Shown piece after piece: positions 1-11,896 of a DNA stretch of 64,000 nt. Position 1 is the stretch's first letter, and the number at the start of each line of letters is the position of its first letter. The DNA comes from Hyaloraphidium curvatum (lineage: Eukaryota; Monoblepharomycota; Hyaloraphidiomycetes; Hyaloraphidiales; Hyaloraphidiaceae): contig JAIVFI010000006.1 of assembly GCA_025558095.1 (NCBI GenBank), forward strand, positions 620,001 through 684,000, read 5' to 3'. The position numbers and the translations under genes were made by a program. Below the pieces are notes generated by a model. It was not told where the DNA came from. It ran no database searches and saw only the letters and a list, made by a program, of their open reading frames with translations.

Positions 1-1682
1 CGCCGCCTTGAAGTACTCGGAGGGAATTGACACATCAATGGTGCGATCCGCATGCGATGACGTTCCCCTCAACGATGCTGACTAGGCGCGCAGCACGCAA
101 AGGCGGCATATGATGTACGATCTCGCTGTTACGACATTGCGATCAAGGCCATCGAGGAGTGCTTTGCCGGTAGGGCAAACACCGGGCGTGACGGCGACAT
201 CGGTTCCTCATCTGCCCTACATCTCAGGATCGCTGGAACAAATGCAGAAGCAGCTGATCACGATGTCCTTCAAATCGTCCGACACGCTATTTCTGTTCAG
301 TCTCTATGACTGGCTTTTGTTGCAAGGGAAGACCGATCTTCTTCTAGAGGTAAGTGCCATTGTAAGGACACTGCCAAAAGGCAACTCACCTGCTCCCTCT
401 TCACACGAAGGGCGAACCAGAGAGCTTGGAGAAGTTCCTCCTGCGAAGTCCGACGCTGGAGAAATCCAACCTGCTGTGGCTGTTACTGGTCAAGACCAAG
501 CAGTACCTGAAGGCAAGCAGGGTGCTGGTCGGTCTTGCGGAGACCAAGGGGTAAGCCGGTTGTCATGCGACCGACTTTCCATCTCCTCACCGTATGCAGC
601 CGCGATATTCCTCTGCCTAAACGCGTCGAGTATCTGTCCCTGGCGCTTTCGAATGCAAGGAGTGCTTCCGCAGGCCAGGAGGATGCTGGGGCCCTGCTGA
701 GCTACGTCATAGACCGGTTGCAGGTTTGTGTTCCTGATGTCCTGCGTGGGGTTGGCACCAACGCCTTGGTGGACGTTGCAGGTCGCACAAGTGCAGCTGG
801 AGATCATGGAGGCGGTTGCAGCGCGGGTGGAGAACACGAGCGAAAAGGAGCATGCCATAAATCAGCTCAACTCAGGACTGTTTGACGTCACTGATGTGGG
901 TGTCGTGGCGGGCCAGCGTAACCGCAATTGGCTAACTCGATGCAATTGCAGCTCTTCAAGGAGTTTTCTGCCAAGTACGGCCTCTACGACAGCATCTTGG
1001 CGCTGCTTCATATCAGGTGTGTGACAGATGCCCGGCGCACACTCGGAAGCTGACCCGGAGCCAGTGGGAATGCACCTGACGGCATCGTGTTGAGGACCTG
1101 GAGCGAGATCCTCAAGGAAGCTCGCGCTCAAGGGTCGTCCTCTTCGGACAATCACAGGGCCGTGGCCGAGCGAGTGCAGAGCCTTGGCGCGCGCTTCCAT
1201 GGCGACGAGAACGTTTTTCCCGTTTGTGGGTGCACGTGGTGCCTTTTCCGATGGTTTGTTGATCCTGGGACGTCCCTCCAGACCTACTGTGCAAGGCGTT
1301 GGAGGATTACAGCTTCAAACATGGTGTTGAGGACAAAGCGTGGGTGGTGAGAATAATGCTGAGTGTTGGGGTGCCCTTCAGCGAGCTCTTTGAAAAGTAT
1401 GACGTGATGTTTCTCGAGACCAAGGTGGGTCGTTCGGACGTCGCCGTGCGTCTGCACTCTAAGAATGTCATCCAGGCTCGGGGTGGTGCATCAGCGGACC
1501 ACATCGCGGAGGCGATGTGCGCCTTGATCGAATCATGGCTGCAAACGGACCCTAAAGGCCTGCGGGCCAACGTACGGGCCGTGAACGATGTTCTGGTCAA
1601 GTTTATGCTCAACGGAACCAACGCTCGATTAGGGAGACTTCAGGAGTCTCTAAAGAGCACCTTCTCTGTGTCGGATTACTGA
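1..1682 (+). CDS. NUP155: Nucleoporin Nup155/Nup170, C-terminal part (5' end outside window)
   Basis: Large inner-ring scaffold nucleoporin; only the C-terminal alpha-solenoid is present, so the beta-propeller half lies upstream. The family signature is clear: SDTLFLFSLYDWLLLQGKTD, then a segment ending LAETKG, then KRVEYLSLALSNARS, a helix beginning VAQVQLEIMEAV, and LFKEFSAKYGLYDSILALL. These pieces lie in different frames and are joined by short GT-AG introns; for example, intron 41-93 joins the first exon in phase to the exon encoding AYDVRSRCYDIAIKAIEECF. The last exon runs to TGA at 1680-1682. Only 13 nt separate this stop from the convergent FMT gene, so the transcripts must overlap at their 3' ends. 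Exon borders are inferred; family assignment is confident. Confidence 0.85.
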
Positions 1683-1695
1683 ATGTACAGCAGCC

Positions 1696-3115
1696 TTACA
1701 CAAAGCGATCCAACATAGAAGCGATGCGATACCCGTTCTTGAAGTCCGTGGCCGATTGCTCCCTTTTGAACTGCACGTGGAACACCGTGCAAGGTATCCA
1801 ACCTTCGCGGCACTTTACCCAGAGCGCGTTCAGGGGCTTGGCGAAGAAAATGGTGCCGGGCGGAACCGACGTGTCGGGCGGTGGTTGTGCACCATCCATC
1901 ACCGTCCCCGGCGCCACGAACCCCTTCAGCTGAACCGATGCACCTTTGAATGTAGTGTGAAGAGGCTCCTGTAGGCTGACAGTTACGAAGGAAGGCGAAC
2001 GCAATGCAACGACGAGGCGGGCACCTGCAGACCGAAAGCTTGATGCCTCCGGTAGATATCCTCGGCCGACATCTCCGCCCAACGGATGTGCGCCATATCC
2101 CGGGTGATCTTTGGCGCGCGACTTACTTGGCTTTCATCTTGAGTCTCCGCCGACGCCTGACCAGCGGAAGTTTGCAAAGATATCTGTGCCAAAGATCCTG
2201 CGTCCCACCTCATAGCGATCGAGATCTCGGAGGGTTGCAACAAGCAGCTCCCCGCCCTTCTCGGCGAGCGAATCATGCAACTGCGAGTAAGACGTTCCCA
2301 CGAGAATGGGCTGCACGGACGACTTTAGAGCTACGCCCATCAGAGGACCCGGCACACCCTACGCAGCGAATCTGACTGAAGATCCGACCCGCATCGAACC
2401 GCTGGTGGTGCAGCTCGATGATCGAGACTCCCGTCTCAGCATCCCCGTTAAGGATGGCATGTTGTATTGGAGCTGAACCGCGGTACCTAGACGTGGTTGA
2501 TGGGTCGCGAACGGGGCGTTTGAAGGAAAGGCTCACTTCGGAAGCAAGGATGGATGCACATTCAAGCCGCCAAGGGGGAAGGAGCGCAGCAAGGAAGCGG
2601 GCAGGAAATACCCGAACGACACAACGACGGCAAGGTCGAACGGAGAGTGTCTGGTCCGGACTGAGGGAGGCTAGCGGCCAATGAGCACCGCAGCCAAAAA
2701 GCTGCTGGGGCTCGATCCACGAACTTGCCAGCCTTTGAGGGTCTTTGGTGGCGCTTCATGAGCTTTCAGTCCCATTCGAGAGGCAAAGATATAGGTTGGA
2801 GCTGCGATCGTGGTCCGTGAGAACTTGCTTCTGAAGAGTCACCGGAACCATGCCTTTCGAGGAGGCGGCGCCATGGGGAACAACGATCTCCAGATCGCCC
2901 ACGAGCGGCTTGGTCTCCCCGTTCAATGGTGTTCTGGCGGCGAACAGAGCTTTCAAGGAAGCCACACTGAACGTGTCCGTTCCGAAGAAGAGGATATTGA
3001 GCGGTGCAGAGCGCGGCCCGGTTCCGGTGGCGATTCCTCTTCTTGCGATGCATCGCCTTGCCGGTACGTGAGACGGTGCCCGCGCTATTCGCGTCGCTCG
3101 GCGCCAGAGTTTCAT
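1696..3115 (-). CDS. FMT1: Methionyl-tRNA formyltransferase, mitochondrial
   Basis: Formylates initiator Met-tRNA with 10-formyl-tetrahydrofolate for mitochondrial translation initiation. The ATG at 3115 opens an Arg-rich, Ala-rich presequence of about 35 residues, as expected for mitochondrial import. Then comes the Rossmann start LNILFFGTDTFSVASLKALF. Downstream exons give FDLAVVVSFGYFLP, GGLNVHPSLLPK and RYRGSAPIQHAILNGDAETG, which are the family's catalytic Asn-His and substrate loops. The C-terminal exon carries the tRNA-binding OB-like domain (FVAPGTVMDGAQPP, FKNGYRIAS). At least three introns fit. One uses donor GTTCGT and rejoins in phase at CCTCCC; another joins PSLLPK to RYRGS. Convergent with NUP155. 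Confidence 0.88.
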
Positions 3116-3247
3116 GGACGGAGGGCGAACGGGATGAGCGACCGACGCACAGCGCCCGGCCGACACAAACAAGGCCCCGGAATCAAACGATTCCGCACAT
3201 CGCTCGGACCGTCCGGGACTCCGCGCTTCGGCCGCACTTCCTAGGCC

Positions 3248-6200
3248 ATGCTACGGGAATCGGCCCAGAGCGCCATTGTCCTGGACGGACGCTATGTTGG
3301 CTCGTGAACGGCACCCCTGCGTTTCTCCGCTAACCTCCCTCCCGCTGACGGCAGCGGCTTGGCGACCAGGTGCGACCAGAACGAACAGCAATCTGCCACG
3401 GAATTCATTACAACGTTGCTCTCGTTTGCTGCAGATTGGCAGGGGGGCCTACGGGGCTGTCTACCGGGGGATCAACCTCGAGAATGGGGAGTTCGTCGCC
3501 ATTAAGAGGATGTCACGGAATGCCATCGAGGACGAGACACAAGTGCAGATGAAGGAAATTGACATGCTCAAGAAGCTTCGGGTAGCTCGTTCTCTCTCTT
3601 CTTGCTCACGCGTTGACTGACGCGGTGCCAGCACCCCAACGTGGTTGAGTACTACGGCTTCATACGGACGCACGACAGTTTCTACATCGTCATGGAGTGG
3701 GTCGGCCTCGCGTTTATGAGGTGGTATGCTGACGGGGAGTGGAAAAGGTTCTGTGAGAACGGATCGCTCCAGAGCGTTTGCAAGAAGTTCGGCGGAGGGT
3801 TTCCCGAGCCGTTGGTTTCTAGATACATCAAGCAAGTCCTGAACGGATTGCATTACCTGCATGAGCAGGGAGTCGTTCACAGAGACATCAAGGGTGCTGG
3901 ACGGAACAGAACGCAAACCGGCCGCAGCTAACGGAGATCATTCGACACAGGGGGCAACCTTCTTACAACCAAAGATGGAGTGGTCAAGCTCGCAGATTTC
4001 GGGCTCGCCATTAATCTGGCGGAAGCGGAAGAGGCATCGGCGGGCGGCTCTCCGTACTGGAGTGAGCACATGCGGAGCGTGAGAAGATGGTGAATTCTCA
4101 TCGTCGCCGCCGCGTCCAGTGGCGCCCGAGGTCATCGACGATAACGGCTTGACGACTGCTTCGGATATCTGGTGGGCCATCATGTAACGGCTGTGACGGT
4201 CAGAACCCTTATGGAACTGCACAGGAGTGTCGGTTGCTCCATCATCGAGCTGCTTACGGGCAAACCTCCGTATGGGGACCTCGGTCCGTACACGGCGATG
4301 CTTCATATCCTCAAGGACGATCATCCCCCGATTCCAACAGGCATTACGCCGGTAAGGCGCACATTTTCCTACGCCGTGCACTCTAACAACAGAAGACGAT
4401 CCAGGCTCTGCGAGACTTTCTCATGGAGACTTTTCAAAAGGACCCCAACCTTCGCGCATCGGCAAGAAAACTACTCGCACATCGCTGGTTGCGGCATGCA
4501 GAGCCAAATGTGAGAAGTCGCCGCTTTCGATCAGCAAGCGCCATAACTCTTCTGGGTACGTAGGAGACGAATCTGTCCCGTAATGCAAGGAGGACAAGCC
4601 GAACGCCATCATCCACCAGCTTCTCGGAAGGCGTTCGGAGCCACTTTCGGCCCGAGTCCCCGAACGAGAGCTCTGGGCCAACGAAGCAGCAGGTGAACCG
4701 TCCGGCGGAACGTGACGCTCGCGAGAGCTCCAGGCATGTCAGAGGTAAGCGCACCGCCGTACTCCGAGCTCTGTCCAATTTCTCAACTTTGTGCCCAGCT
4801 GTGGATGAGAATGCGTCACATGGAAAGGCAGGCATCTCGGCATTTCGACTTAACCTTGGAGTAGCGTTTCTGACGTGGTTCTTCGCAGCGGCGGTCTGGT
4901 GCCTGGGGTGCAAAGCGAGCTCAGGAAGACCTAAACAAGTACTTCGAGCCGGACAACGAAGAGTTTGGTGATATCGCAACTGAAGGTTCGCGGCGACGGT
5001 GGTTTGTCGCAATCCGATCATCCGTCAACGGAACACACAGGGTTCGATGGACAGCAAAAGCTTGCGCCACGACACGTCCCCGCTGCGGTCTTCGAAGATG
5101 ATTTTGATCAAGGTGCGGAAGGTCCGGTCCAGACCGATACGACCTTGACGTCTTCCGTGTTCCAGAATTTGACGACGATAGTGATGAACGGCTTTCTGAA
5201 CGGTTTAGGGCGACATTACACGACCTCCAGCAAGCAATTGCATCGGATCCGCCCCCGGAAACGGCTCTCAAGGTTCTCCTCGACCTGGTGGGTGTTGGCC
5301 GCGAGACTGGACTGTCCTATCTTCTCAATTCCTAAACTAGGCGGCTTTGTTCAAGACCGTTCCCGCCATACGTGCATCATTTGCGCCCGGGCAGATCGTG
5401 ATCCCCATGATGGACGCCATACGATCCACCACTCACTTGGCGGCAAACGCGGACCTCCTCACATTCTTGATGGATGTTGGTGCGTCCCACTGGCGGAAGA
5501 ACAGGTTGTAATCACGCCACCTTTAGATCCTCGACGCCGACGCCAGCCACCAGATTGCCTTGATGGGTGGCTTGAGAGTTCTGATTGAAGTCAGCCTCGA
5601 AGCGTCGTCTCGGCGTTCGCGGGCGCTCTCTGCGGAAGCAATCGTCAAAATGGTGTCCATGACAGACTCTATCCTGCGCATGTTTCTGGCCTGCGACGGT
5701 CTTTCCATAATCGGGAAGTGGCTGGATGCCCGGTATGGCGAGAATCGAAATCTCGTGAGAGTTGCCACGGAGTGTTTGGCGTCCATCTTGGAGTTCAAGG
5801 TGGGATTCGTGGTGCGGATGCAAAGGAGGTCGACTGACACACAAAAGGGGGACACATCGGCCGTTCGGAAAGCTGTGATTGCGCGTTTGGTCAAGTGCGG
5901 CATATTGGAGACTCTATCACATGTCCTTCACAAGCTTGGCGTCGATCGGGACGCGGAATCCATGAAGTACACGCAGAAGCTCTTGGAGCTCTTGGTGGTG
6001 TTCTCGCAGGGAGACACTGCAGTTCGCGAAGCTGTTGCGGAAACAGCTGTCATGAGCGGTACGTCGCTGTCAGGCACGAAGAATGGCTTTTGACGGGCGT
6101 CGCAAAGAGCTTCTGCGAGAGCTGGACAACATGCCAACGATGGTTTGCGTCACGACCGCCAAGGTGATAAAGAACGTTTCCTCGACGGCAGGGGCAGTGG

Positions 6201-7097
6201 ACTCGCTCTGGCGTTTGGATTGCACAACAAAGCTTATCGACATGCTCCGGCAATGCGATGGCCCCTTTGCAAACGTGAGTACTTAGGTTTCGCGATTTGA
6301 GTGCCGTCATCCGCCCACTGGTCGTCCGTGCTCTGCCAGGAGATATGCAACCAAGTTCTCCCCGCGCTGTTCAACCTGTGCCGCATCGACAAGTCCCGCC
6401 AAGAAGCTGCAGGTGAGCGGATGCACAACCCCTGGTTCCCACAGTGCTAAGGGGGAACTTCAGCTATGGCTGGGATCATTCCTGCCCTAAAGCATGCGAT
6501 CAGCATCGCCGGTCACGTAAAGGAGTTTGCCTACTCGATCCTCGCCGATCTGGCACACGCCGGAAAACGGACACGAGAGCTTCTCTGGATGCACGAAGGC
6601 TTAAACATGTATTTCAGCATGCTGGGCGTTTCTGGACACGAGGCAAACGCTCTGGAAGCGATGGTTGCTTTGTAGGTGCCGTCCTGGATCACGCAGCACG
6701 TCACGTACTGAACGGGCTATTCAGAGCTGGTCCCGATCCGCAGCGAGCGGCCGCACTTGCCTGCTCGCAAGACAACGTCGAGCGCTTCGGCAAGGCTTTC
6801 GGCAAACTTGTCGGCGTGCACCTGGAGAATGCCTTGACACCTAGCATCAAGCTGCTCAAGCTCATGCCTCCGTTTGCGAGCAAACTGTGCGCACGCCGTT
6901 TTGATCAGCTGCTCTTGCAGCACTTGCAGAACCGTCGAGCAGTGGTTCGCTTGAACGTGCTCAAGGCGCTCGTGGCCCTGCAGGATGCGGATAGGGACAT
7001 TCCGATCATCGAGCGAACACGGAGCACTGTGGTTGGCAACTGTCACTCCGACCCGGCCGTCTTGGTTCAGGAGATGGTTGCCACTTACTGGAAATGA
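3248..7097 (+). CDS. Cdc7/SepH-like protein kinase with C-terminal helical repeats (septation/MAP3K-epsilon type)
   Basis: Ser/Thr kinase of the family that includes S. pombe Cdc7, A. nidulans SepH and plant MAP3K-epsilon, which act in the septation initiation network. The kinase domain is N-terminal: [12 protein letters not shown] glycine loop, VAIKRM lysine, [25 protein letters not shown] catalytic loop, [22 protein letters not shown] then MAPEV across an intron, and SDIWS. After a variable linker, roughly 4.9-7.1 kb encodes leucine-rich helices ([55 protein letters not shown]) like the armadillo-type region of these kinases. The N-terminus is built from a 48-nt exon, a 15-nt microexon and the glycine-loop exon, all in phase. 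A 48-nt stretch after VMEW (about 3701-3748) is open in frame and may be an insertion or an unusual intron. The stop lies 2 nt from the ALG11 stop. Confidence 0.85.
3355..3369 (+). other. 15-nt coding microexon (RLGDQ) of the Cdc7-like kinase
   Basis: The sequence between a preceding AG (3353-3354) and a following GT (3370-3371) is exactly five codons, RLGDQ. Splicing exon 3248-3295 to 3355-3369 and then to 3435 onward gives [15 protein letters not shown] in one frame, matching the usual kinase lead-in to the glycine loop. The flanking introns are 59 nt (3296-3354) and 65 nt (3370-3434). Confidence 0.75.
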
Positions 7098-7099
7098 GG

Positions 7100-9000
7100 C
7101 TATCCAGGCCGCAGTTTTCGCGTGATACAGGCTGTGAACTGGGATCCGAAGGCTGCTGCCGAGAAGCTGTTCAAGACATGCGCACGGGCATTGCGCCGAA
7201 TAGCGCCGGCTTCTGCGTCGGACAGCTGGAGGATCTGATGAAGGCTTTCAGAGTAGGCGTCGACGGAGGAAGCCAGAAAACCTTCGCAGGAGGCGTCAGA
7301 CAAACATCGCCGAAAGAACGATATCGCTCACCCGTACGATTCCCTTGGAAGGGGACCACGATGTCAGTCTTTGGGCCCCCGGAATCGTGGGCCAGGGTCA
7401 AAAGTCCCGCTGCCTGCAACGCCATCAGCGCTCCGGTACTAGCATTCCAATGGCGCCCAACCATGTATTCGATGATGCTGATGCCGAAGTGTTCATCCGT
7501 CATCGTGTGAAGGCCAATCTTGCTGCTGCTGAGCATTTCCCGTAGCTCCGCGTAAGGAACATTTGGTCGGAACACGATGTCGTGCTGCAGATGTGTTTGC
7601 GGGCAGCTTCTACGGTCTAGCGTGCGGGCACCCACGTCGGGGCCGTACCCTCCGGCAATGGCTTCGAGATCCTTTAGGAGCAGCAGGTCTTCTTCGTTTC
7701 GGCATCCGCCGGCTACCAGCAGCCGGAGTGGGCGCTTGCCTCCCTTGCGGTACTCAGGGTGGTTGGCGAGCAGGTCAGCAAAGGCTTCCAGTTGGACCCG
7801 GTGCGCCTTTTCCGGCCTGTGAAATCCGTCAGCAAGATCGTCAGTTGCTCCACCGTGGCGCCGACATCTTGACGTAACCCGCCTGAATTGGGCAATCGAA
7901 AGGATCGTGTCGAGACGGCGATGATCGAGGGGGATTCCCAGAAGAGACTCCGTGTCGCAGGGAGGATAGACAATGGTCGTGCGATCCGGCACCCGCCAAA
8001 TTGAGTCAATGTGATTTCGGGTCCAGGTGGAGTTGACCTGCAAGAGGTTCGGTGGAATCCAAAGCAGCAGCGCCGACCGCTTACCATCACGACATCGGCG
8101 TAGGAACCCACGAATCCATACAGGGCAGCGAACGCCTTGTAGTACCTGGGAGACAAAGACGACTGCGTCTGAGAACCCCGCAACTCCTAAAAGTTGACTG
8201 AAACACACATTAGCTTCGCTCGCGTCAGAAAAGGACTCGATGTGATTGCGGTCGAGTTGTTGAAGTCGGATATGCCGCGGTCAACTTTGCTGAGCATGTC
8301 GGAGCTGATCGTCGGGTAATGGACATAGGAGACGACCAGGCATCCGCATGCACGTGCGACTGGGTTGAGGAAAGCGAAGCCGACCGTGTCTGGGTCGAAT
8401 GGTCAGGTGGGATGCCAACCCGAGAACGCTCGACATCCACCGAGGAAGACATCAGGCCTGTCGCGTAGCAGACCCTCTAGACCCGGCACTAGCGAGCCGA
8501 TGCTTTGTGCCAGAAGCGTAAGGCGCGGATACCTGCGACGTTTTGGTCGTTTCCAGGGGTCACACAGGATCACGGTTTCGGCCCGCACCTCCGGGCCTCG
8601 ATCCACTTGGCAAACCGAAGACCAATGAATGAGAGTTTTGACGTTACAATGTCGATGTTGAACTGCGTCTGACCGGCCCCAAGCACATCAGACGCGTCGG
8701 GCGGCATCTCTTCCGGGCGCACGAGACCTTGACTTTCGCAGCAATGGCCGCGGAGTCCAGAGAATGTTCCCTAACATACACTGACACACTGCAGTCGGGC
8801 CATTGTGTCTGAATTGCAGCAACGGCTTGCCATAGGACGCGCTCGCCGCCGCCGCCGGCAAACGCGTCGGGGTGGAAGAAGCCATACGAGAGGCCTCCGG
8901 GAGCCACCAATCTCAAGCGCCTTCGCCGCTGACGGATTCCAAGTGGATCAAAGACCAAGAATAGGACGGCGAGTGCTGCCAGCACCCATGCCAGGGTCAT
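7100..9000 (-). CDS. ALG11: ALG11, GDP-Man:Man3GlcNAc2-PP-Dol alpha-1,2-mannosyltransferase
   Basis: ER-membrane GT4 glycosyltransferase that adds the fourth and fifth mannoses to the dolichol-linked N-glycan precursor on the cytosolic face. The ATG at 9000 opens with a membrane helix ([17 protein letters not shown]), followed by the family's [20 protein letters not shown]. Later exons give [63 protein letters not shown] and the catalytic-loop motif [11 protein letters not shown]. An intron then joins to [20 protein letters not shown]. The last exon ends with the Ser/Phe-rich tail and TAG at 7102-7100. It diverges from SNX3 with 76 bp between start codons and converges on the kinase with a 2-nt gap. 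Confidence 0.9.
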
Positions 9001-9076
9001 CGCTGGATTCGACGCGCTGGGCACCGTCGATCAATCAGCCGCCGGCGCCCGTCCCAGCACTCCTCCTCCGCTCGCC
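9001..9076. promoter_or_regulatory. Putative bidirectional promoter, ALG11/SNX3
   Basis: Only 76 bp lie between the ALG11 ATG (minus) and the likely SNX3 ATG (plus), so both 5' leaders and core promoter elements must fit here or overlap the first exons. No TATA box is evident. Confidence 0.5.
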
Positions 9077-9855
9077 ATGTCGAAGCCCTGGACTCCGGTC
9101 TGTTTGTGTCCGCTGTCGCGATGGACCTGCGTCCTGACGGCGTGTTTATCATGGGAAGGTTGGGAACCTGGAGCCGAGAAACCAATCGGCAGAGGAGCGC
9201 TACGGTGGGCGTTTCGCGTGCACCAGACCCTCGAGATGTCGCTAAATGGACTCCAGGCATTCCGGAGAACTTCCTCGGTAGGGGGAATCGCTGTGGACCT
9301 GATCCGGCCCCGCAATGCTGAACGTGGAACCAGAAATCGAAGTCCGAGATCCCCTGACCCATGGACAGGGCAAGAACCGATGTACGTGCTCCGTATGGCC
9401 AGTGATGTTCTGCTGGCCAACACATCTGCCTTGCTAGTCACCGACTACGAGATCGTGCTGCGGACAAACATCCCGGCGTTCAAGCAGAAACAATCCAGCG
9501 TTCGGAGACGCTACAGCGATTTTGAATGGTTCCGGGATGCTTTGGAACGCGAGACAACGAGGGTGGGTCATCTACCTGTTTATCGGCTTTAGCCACTAAT
9601 GAGCTGTGGGGCCGTGGGTAAGGTCAACATCCCCCCGCTTCCGGGGAAGGTGTTCACCAACCGCTTTGACGATTCCGGTGGGTTTGTTTAAAGCTGCCGA
9701 GCGGAGCACCATCTGAAACGGGATCAGTGATTGAATCTCGGAGACAAGGATTGGAGCGCTTTCTCCAAATCGTTGCTGGACACCCGTTGCTCCAGACGGG
9801 CTCCAAAGTCCTCGTTCCTTTCTTGCAGGATCCCAACTGGGTTAAGGAGACGTGA
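9077..9855 (+). CDS. SNX3: Sorting nexin SNX3/Grd19 (PX domain)
   Basis: PI3P-binding sorting nexin that recycles cargo from early endosomes to the Golgi with retromer. Joining exons by phase gives [20 protein letters not shown], then [37 protein letters not shown] and [18 protein letters not shown], then [20 protein letters not shown] and [17 protein letters not shown], stopping with TGA at 9853-9855. The RRRYSDFEW and PPLPGK motifs are the PI3P pocket. Introns of about 50-60 nt use donors GTAGGG, GTACGT, GTGGGT and GTGGGT. The first exon (ATG at 9077, seven codons) and its intron are the least certain part. The protein is nearly all PX domain, as in Grd19. Confidence 0.88.
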
Positions 9856-9947
9856 ACGTAGCGGGTTGAGACGAGACTGTGCTGCTTCTGCTTCCATGGT
9901 GAATGGTGATGACAATTTGACACCCAGTATTCTACAGTCCATTTACA

Positions 9948-11820
9948 TCATGTGCCGTTCAAGAAAGAGTTCATTGGATCATCTGCATCACGCCGCGCCA
10001 TCCGGAATGCCTCGAGCTCCTCCTCCGTGACCTCGTCCACGCGACTCGAGTTGTACTTTGTCTCGAGGTCCTCAGCCTTCAATGTTCTCCGCCGCTTCTC
10101 GCTTTCCAGCGCCGCGGACAGCTTCCCCTTGTCCAGTTCCACGTCACCCTCTCCCTTCCGCTTCTTCGAAGTCGCGGGATCCTTGCCCGCTGCCGCAACC
10201 TTCCCCGATTGGAGAGCCTCCAAATGCTGGTCGACCAGAGTTGTCCGTTTCGAGGTGCCGTTCGCCTGAATGGTCGCGGCTTTGGCGGCCTCCTTCCCCG
10301 CTTCACCGGTGCAGTAGCTGTTCTTCGTGAACCCATGGCAGCACGCGTAACCCCACTTCCCGTCCCGCCAAAACGAACCCCAAACTGAGGTGTGATTGTT
10401 GATGTAGACTTCAGAAACGCGATGCGTGAGATTGAAGCACCTTTCAAAGATCGACGCCACATACCGTCCTCCTCATACCGCGACTTGACCTTGGCCTTCT
10501 CCTGCCCCTTGACTAGGCGACCGGTCCGGGAGTACTCCACGTAGTTCTCCGTCTGCGCGAGCAACAGCTCCTTTGGGGGCGCTTGGAGGTGCTCCGCGCC
10601 GCCATAAGTCTCCAGGATCGAATCCTTGACCGTATCCTTCATCTTCTCTTTCTTCTTCTGGTACTCGCGGTAGAGCAGGTCAGCCTGCGTCGGATTTGCG
10701 TGCATGTGCACGTCGGCGCCCTTCTCCGAAGCTTCCCAGGCGAACATTTGGAGGTCATTCATCTTTGTCACGTCCCCCGTGTAGCGCACGAAGTTGTCGC
10801 CGGCAAACTGCAGCTGGTCCGGGTTCTCCTCCCGGTCCTTGTAGGCTGCGGAAGCAGTTAGCACACGAGGGTAAACAAGCACCCGAAAGCTCCCACGGTT
10901 ATCCCTCATACTGCGCGTCTTGGGGTCGTAGTACGCGCTGTCGGGGTTCAGGTTCCGCAGGTACTTAGCAGTGTCCTCCCGAATGCGCAGATTCCGAATC
11001 GTTGTTCGGGTCTTCGTGTCGACCTTTTGGCCCGGCATATCGGCGCTGTCCGCGTACTTGTCCTCGTCCTGCTCCTGCTCCGCTACCGCCTCGGCCGCCT
11101 CATCGCCCTGGGCCTCCTGCAGGCGCCGCTCGAGCTCCTCGGCCTTGAGCTTCCGCCGCTCCTGATCCACGAGCTCGAACTCTGCCGCGATAAGCGTCAA
11201 GCGCGGCCCTGCTACTTGGCGCGCCGGCCCGAACCTTCAACCATCCTCAAGTGCTCCGCCGAGTCGTAGCCCTTCCAACGGTCCCGTTTCTCGTCCCAGC
11301 CGTCTTCCACGGAGAGAACGATCTCATCGGGCGCTATGTCCCTGTTGGTCCACTTGGCGCCCAGCTTCCGCGGCCGCTCGATGCACTCCTTCGTCTTGTG
11401 CGTCATGGCGCCGCAGTTCTCGCAGGCGCCTTTCCGGTACTTGGACGCCGCCGGCCCTTTCGCACCCTTCAAAGCCCACTCGTCCGCCGTGACATCCTTC
11501 TGGGCCTTGCCGACGGTCCCACGCTGGTGGCCCAGGGAGACCGCGCCGGTGTCGATGTACCCTGAACCCCGCATGAGCTTCCCGAGCCCCGTCGCAGCAA
11601 AAACACCCACATGGTGCTTTCGAGATGTACTGAGGAATGTGCGGGTTAATGTCCCGCCCGGTCTCCTCGTCGACCTCTGCCGGCGCTGTCCCGGCCTTCC
11701 GCGCCGCCTCGAGGTCCTGAAAGGGCCCGCATCAGGGGTGCTCCGACACGCAACTGTGGTGTCGTCCACCTTCTGTTTCCGGAACTCCTCCCGGGTGAGC
11801 TTCGACGTCGCGGCGCTCAT
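9948..11820 (-). CDS. SLU7: Pre-mRNA splicing factor SLU7
   Basis: Second-step splicing factor that helps position the 3' splice site. The ATG at 11820 begins [17 protein letters not shown]. Exons then give [27 protein letters not shown] (created by splicing), and the zinc knuckle [14 protein letters not shown] flanked by [18 protein letters not shown] and [12 protein letters not shown]. The central exon has [18 protein letters not shown] and [10 protein letters not shown], followed by [20 protein letters not shown]. The last exon contains [20 protein letters not shown] and a basic tail. One intron (11717-11754) is only 38 nt. SLU7 lies head to head with another spliceosome gene, SF3B5, across 76 bp. 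Confidence 0.93.
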
Positions 11821-11896
11821 CGCAGCGTTGCCGGCGTCGAACGCGGCGCTGAGACGGACACAACCGCGCGCCGCGCGCAGCAACTCTCTCGCCGGG
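11821..11896. promoter_or_regulatory. Putative bidirectional promoter, SLU7/SF3B5
   Basis: 76 bp separate the start codons of two divergently transcribed spliceosome genes. The segment is GC-rich with no obvious TATA box. Shared control is inferred from the spacing. Confidence 0.5.

Noticed and set aside
3701-3748. A 48-nt intron in the kinase after VMEW
   Set aside because: Boundaries would be GT-GG or GG-AG, and the stretch is open in frame, so retention as an insertion is equally likely; left unresolved.
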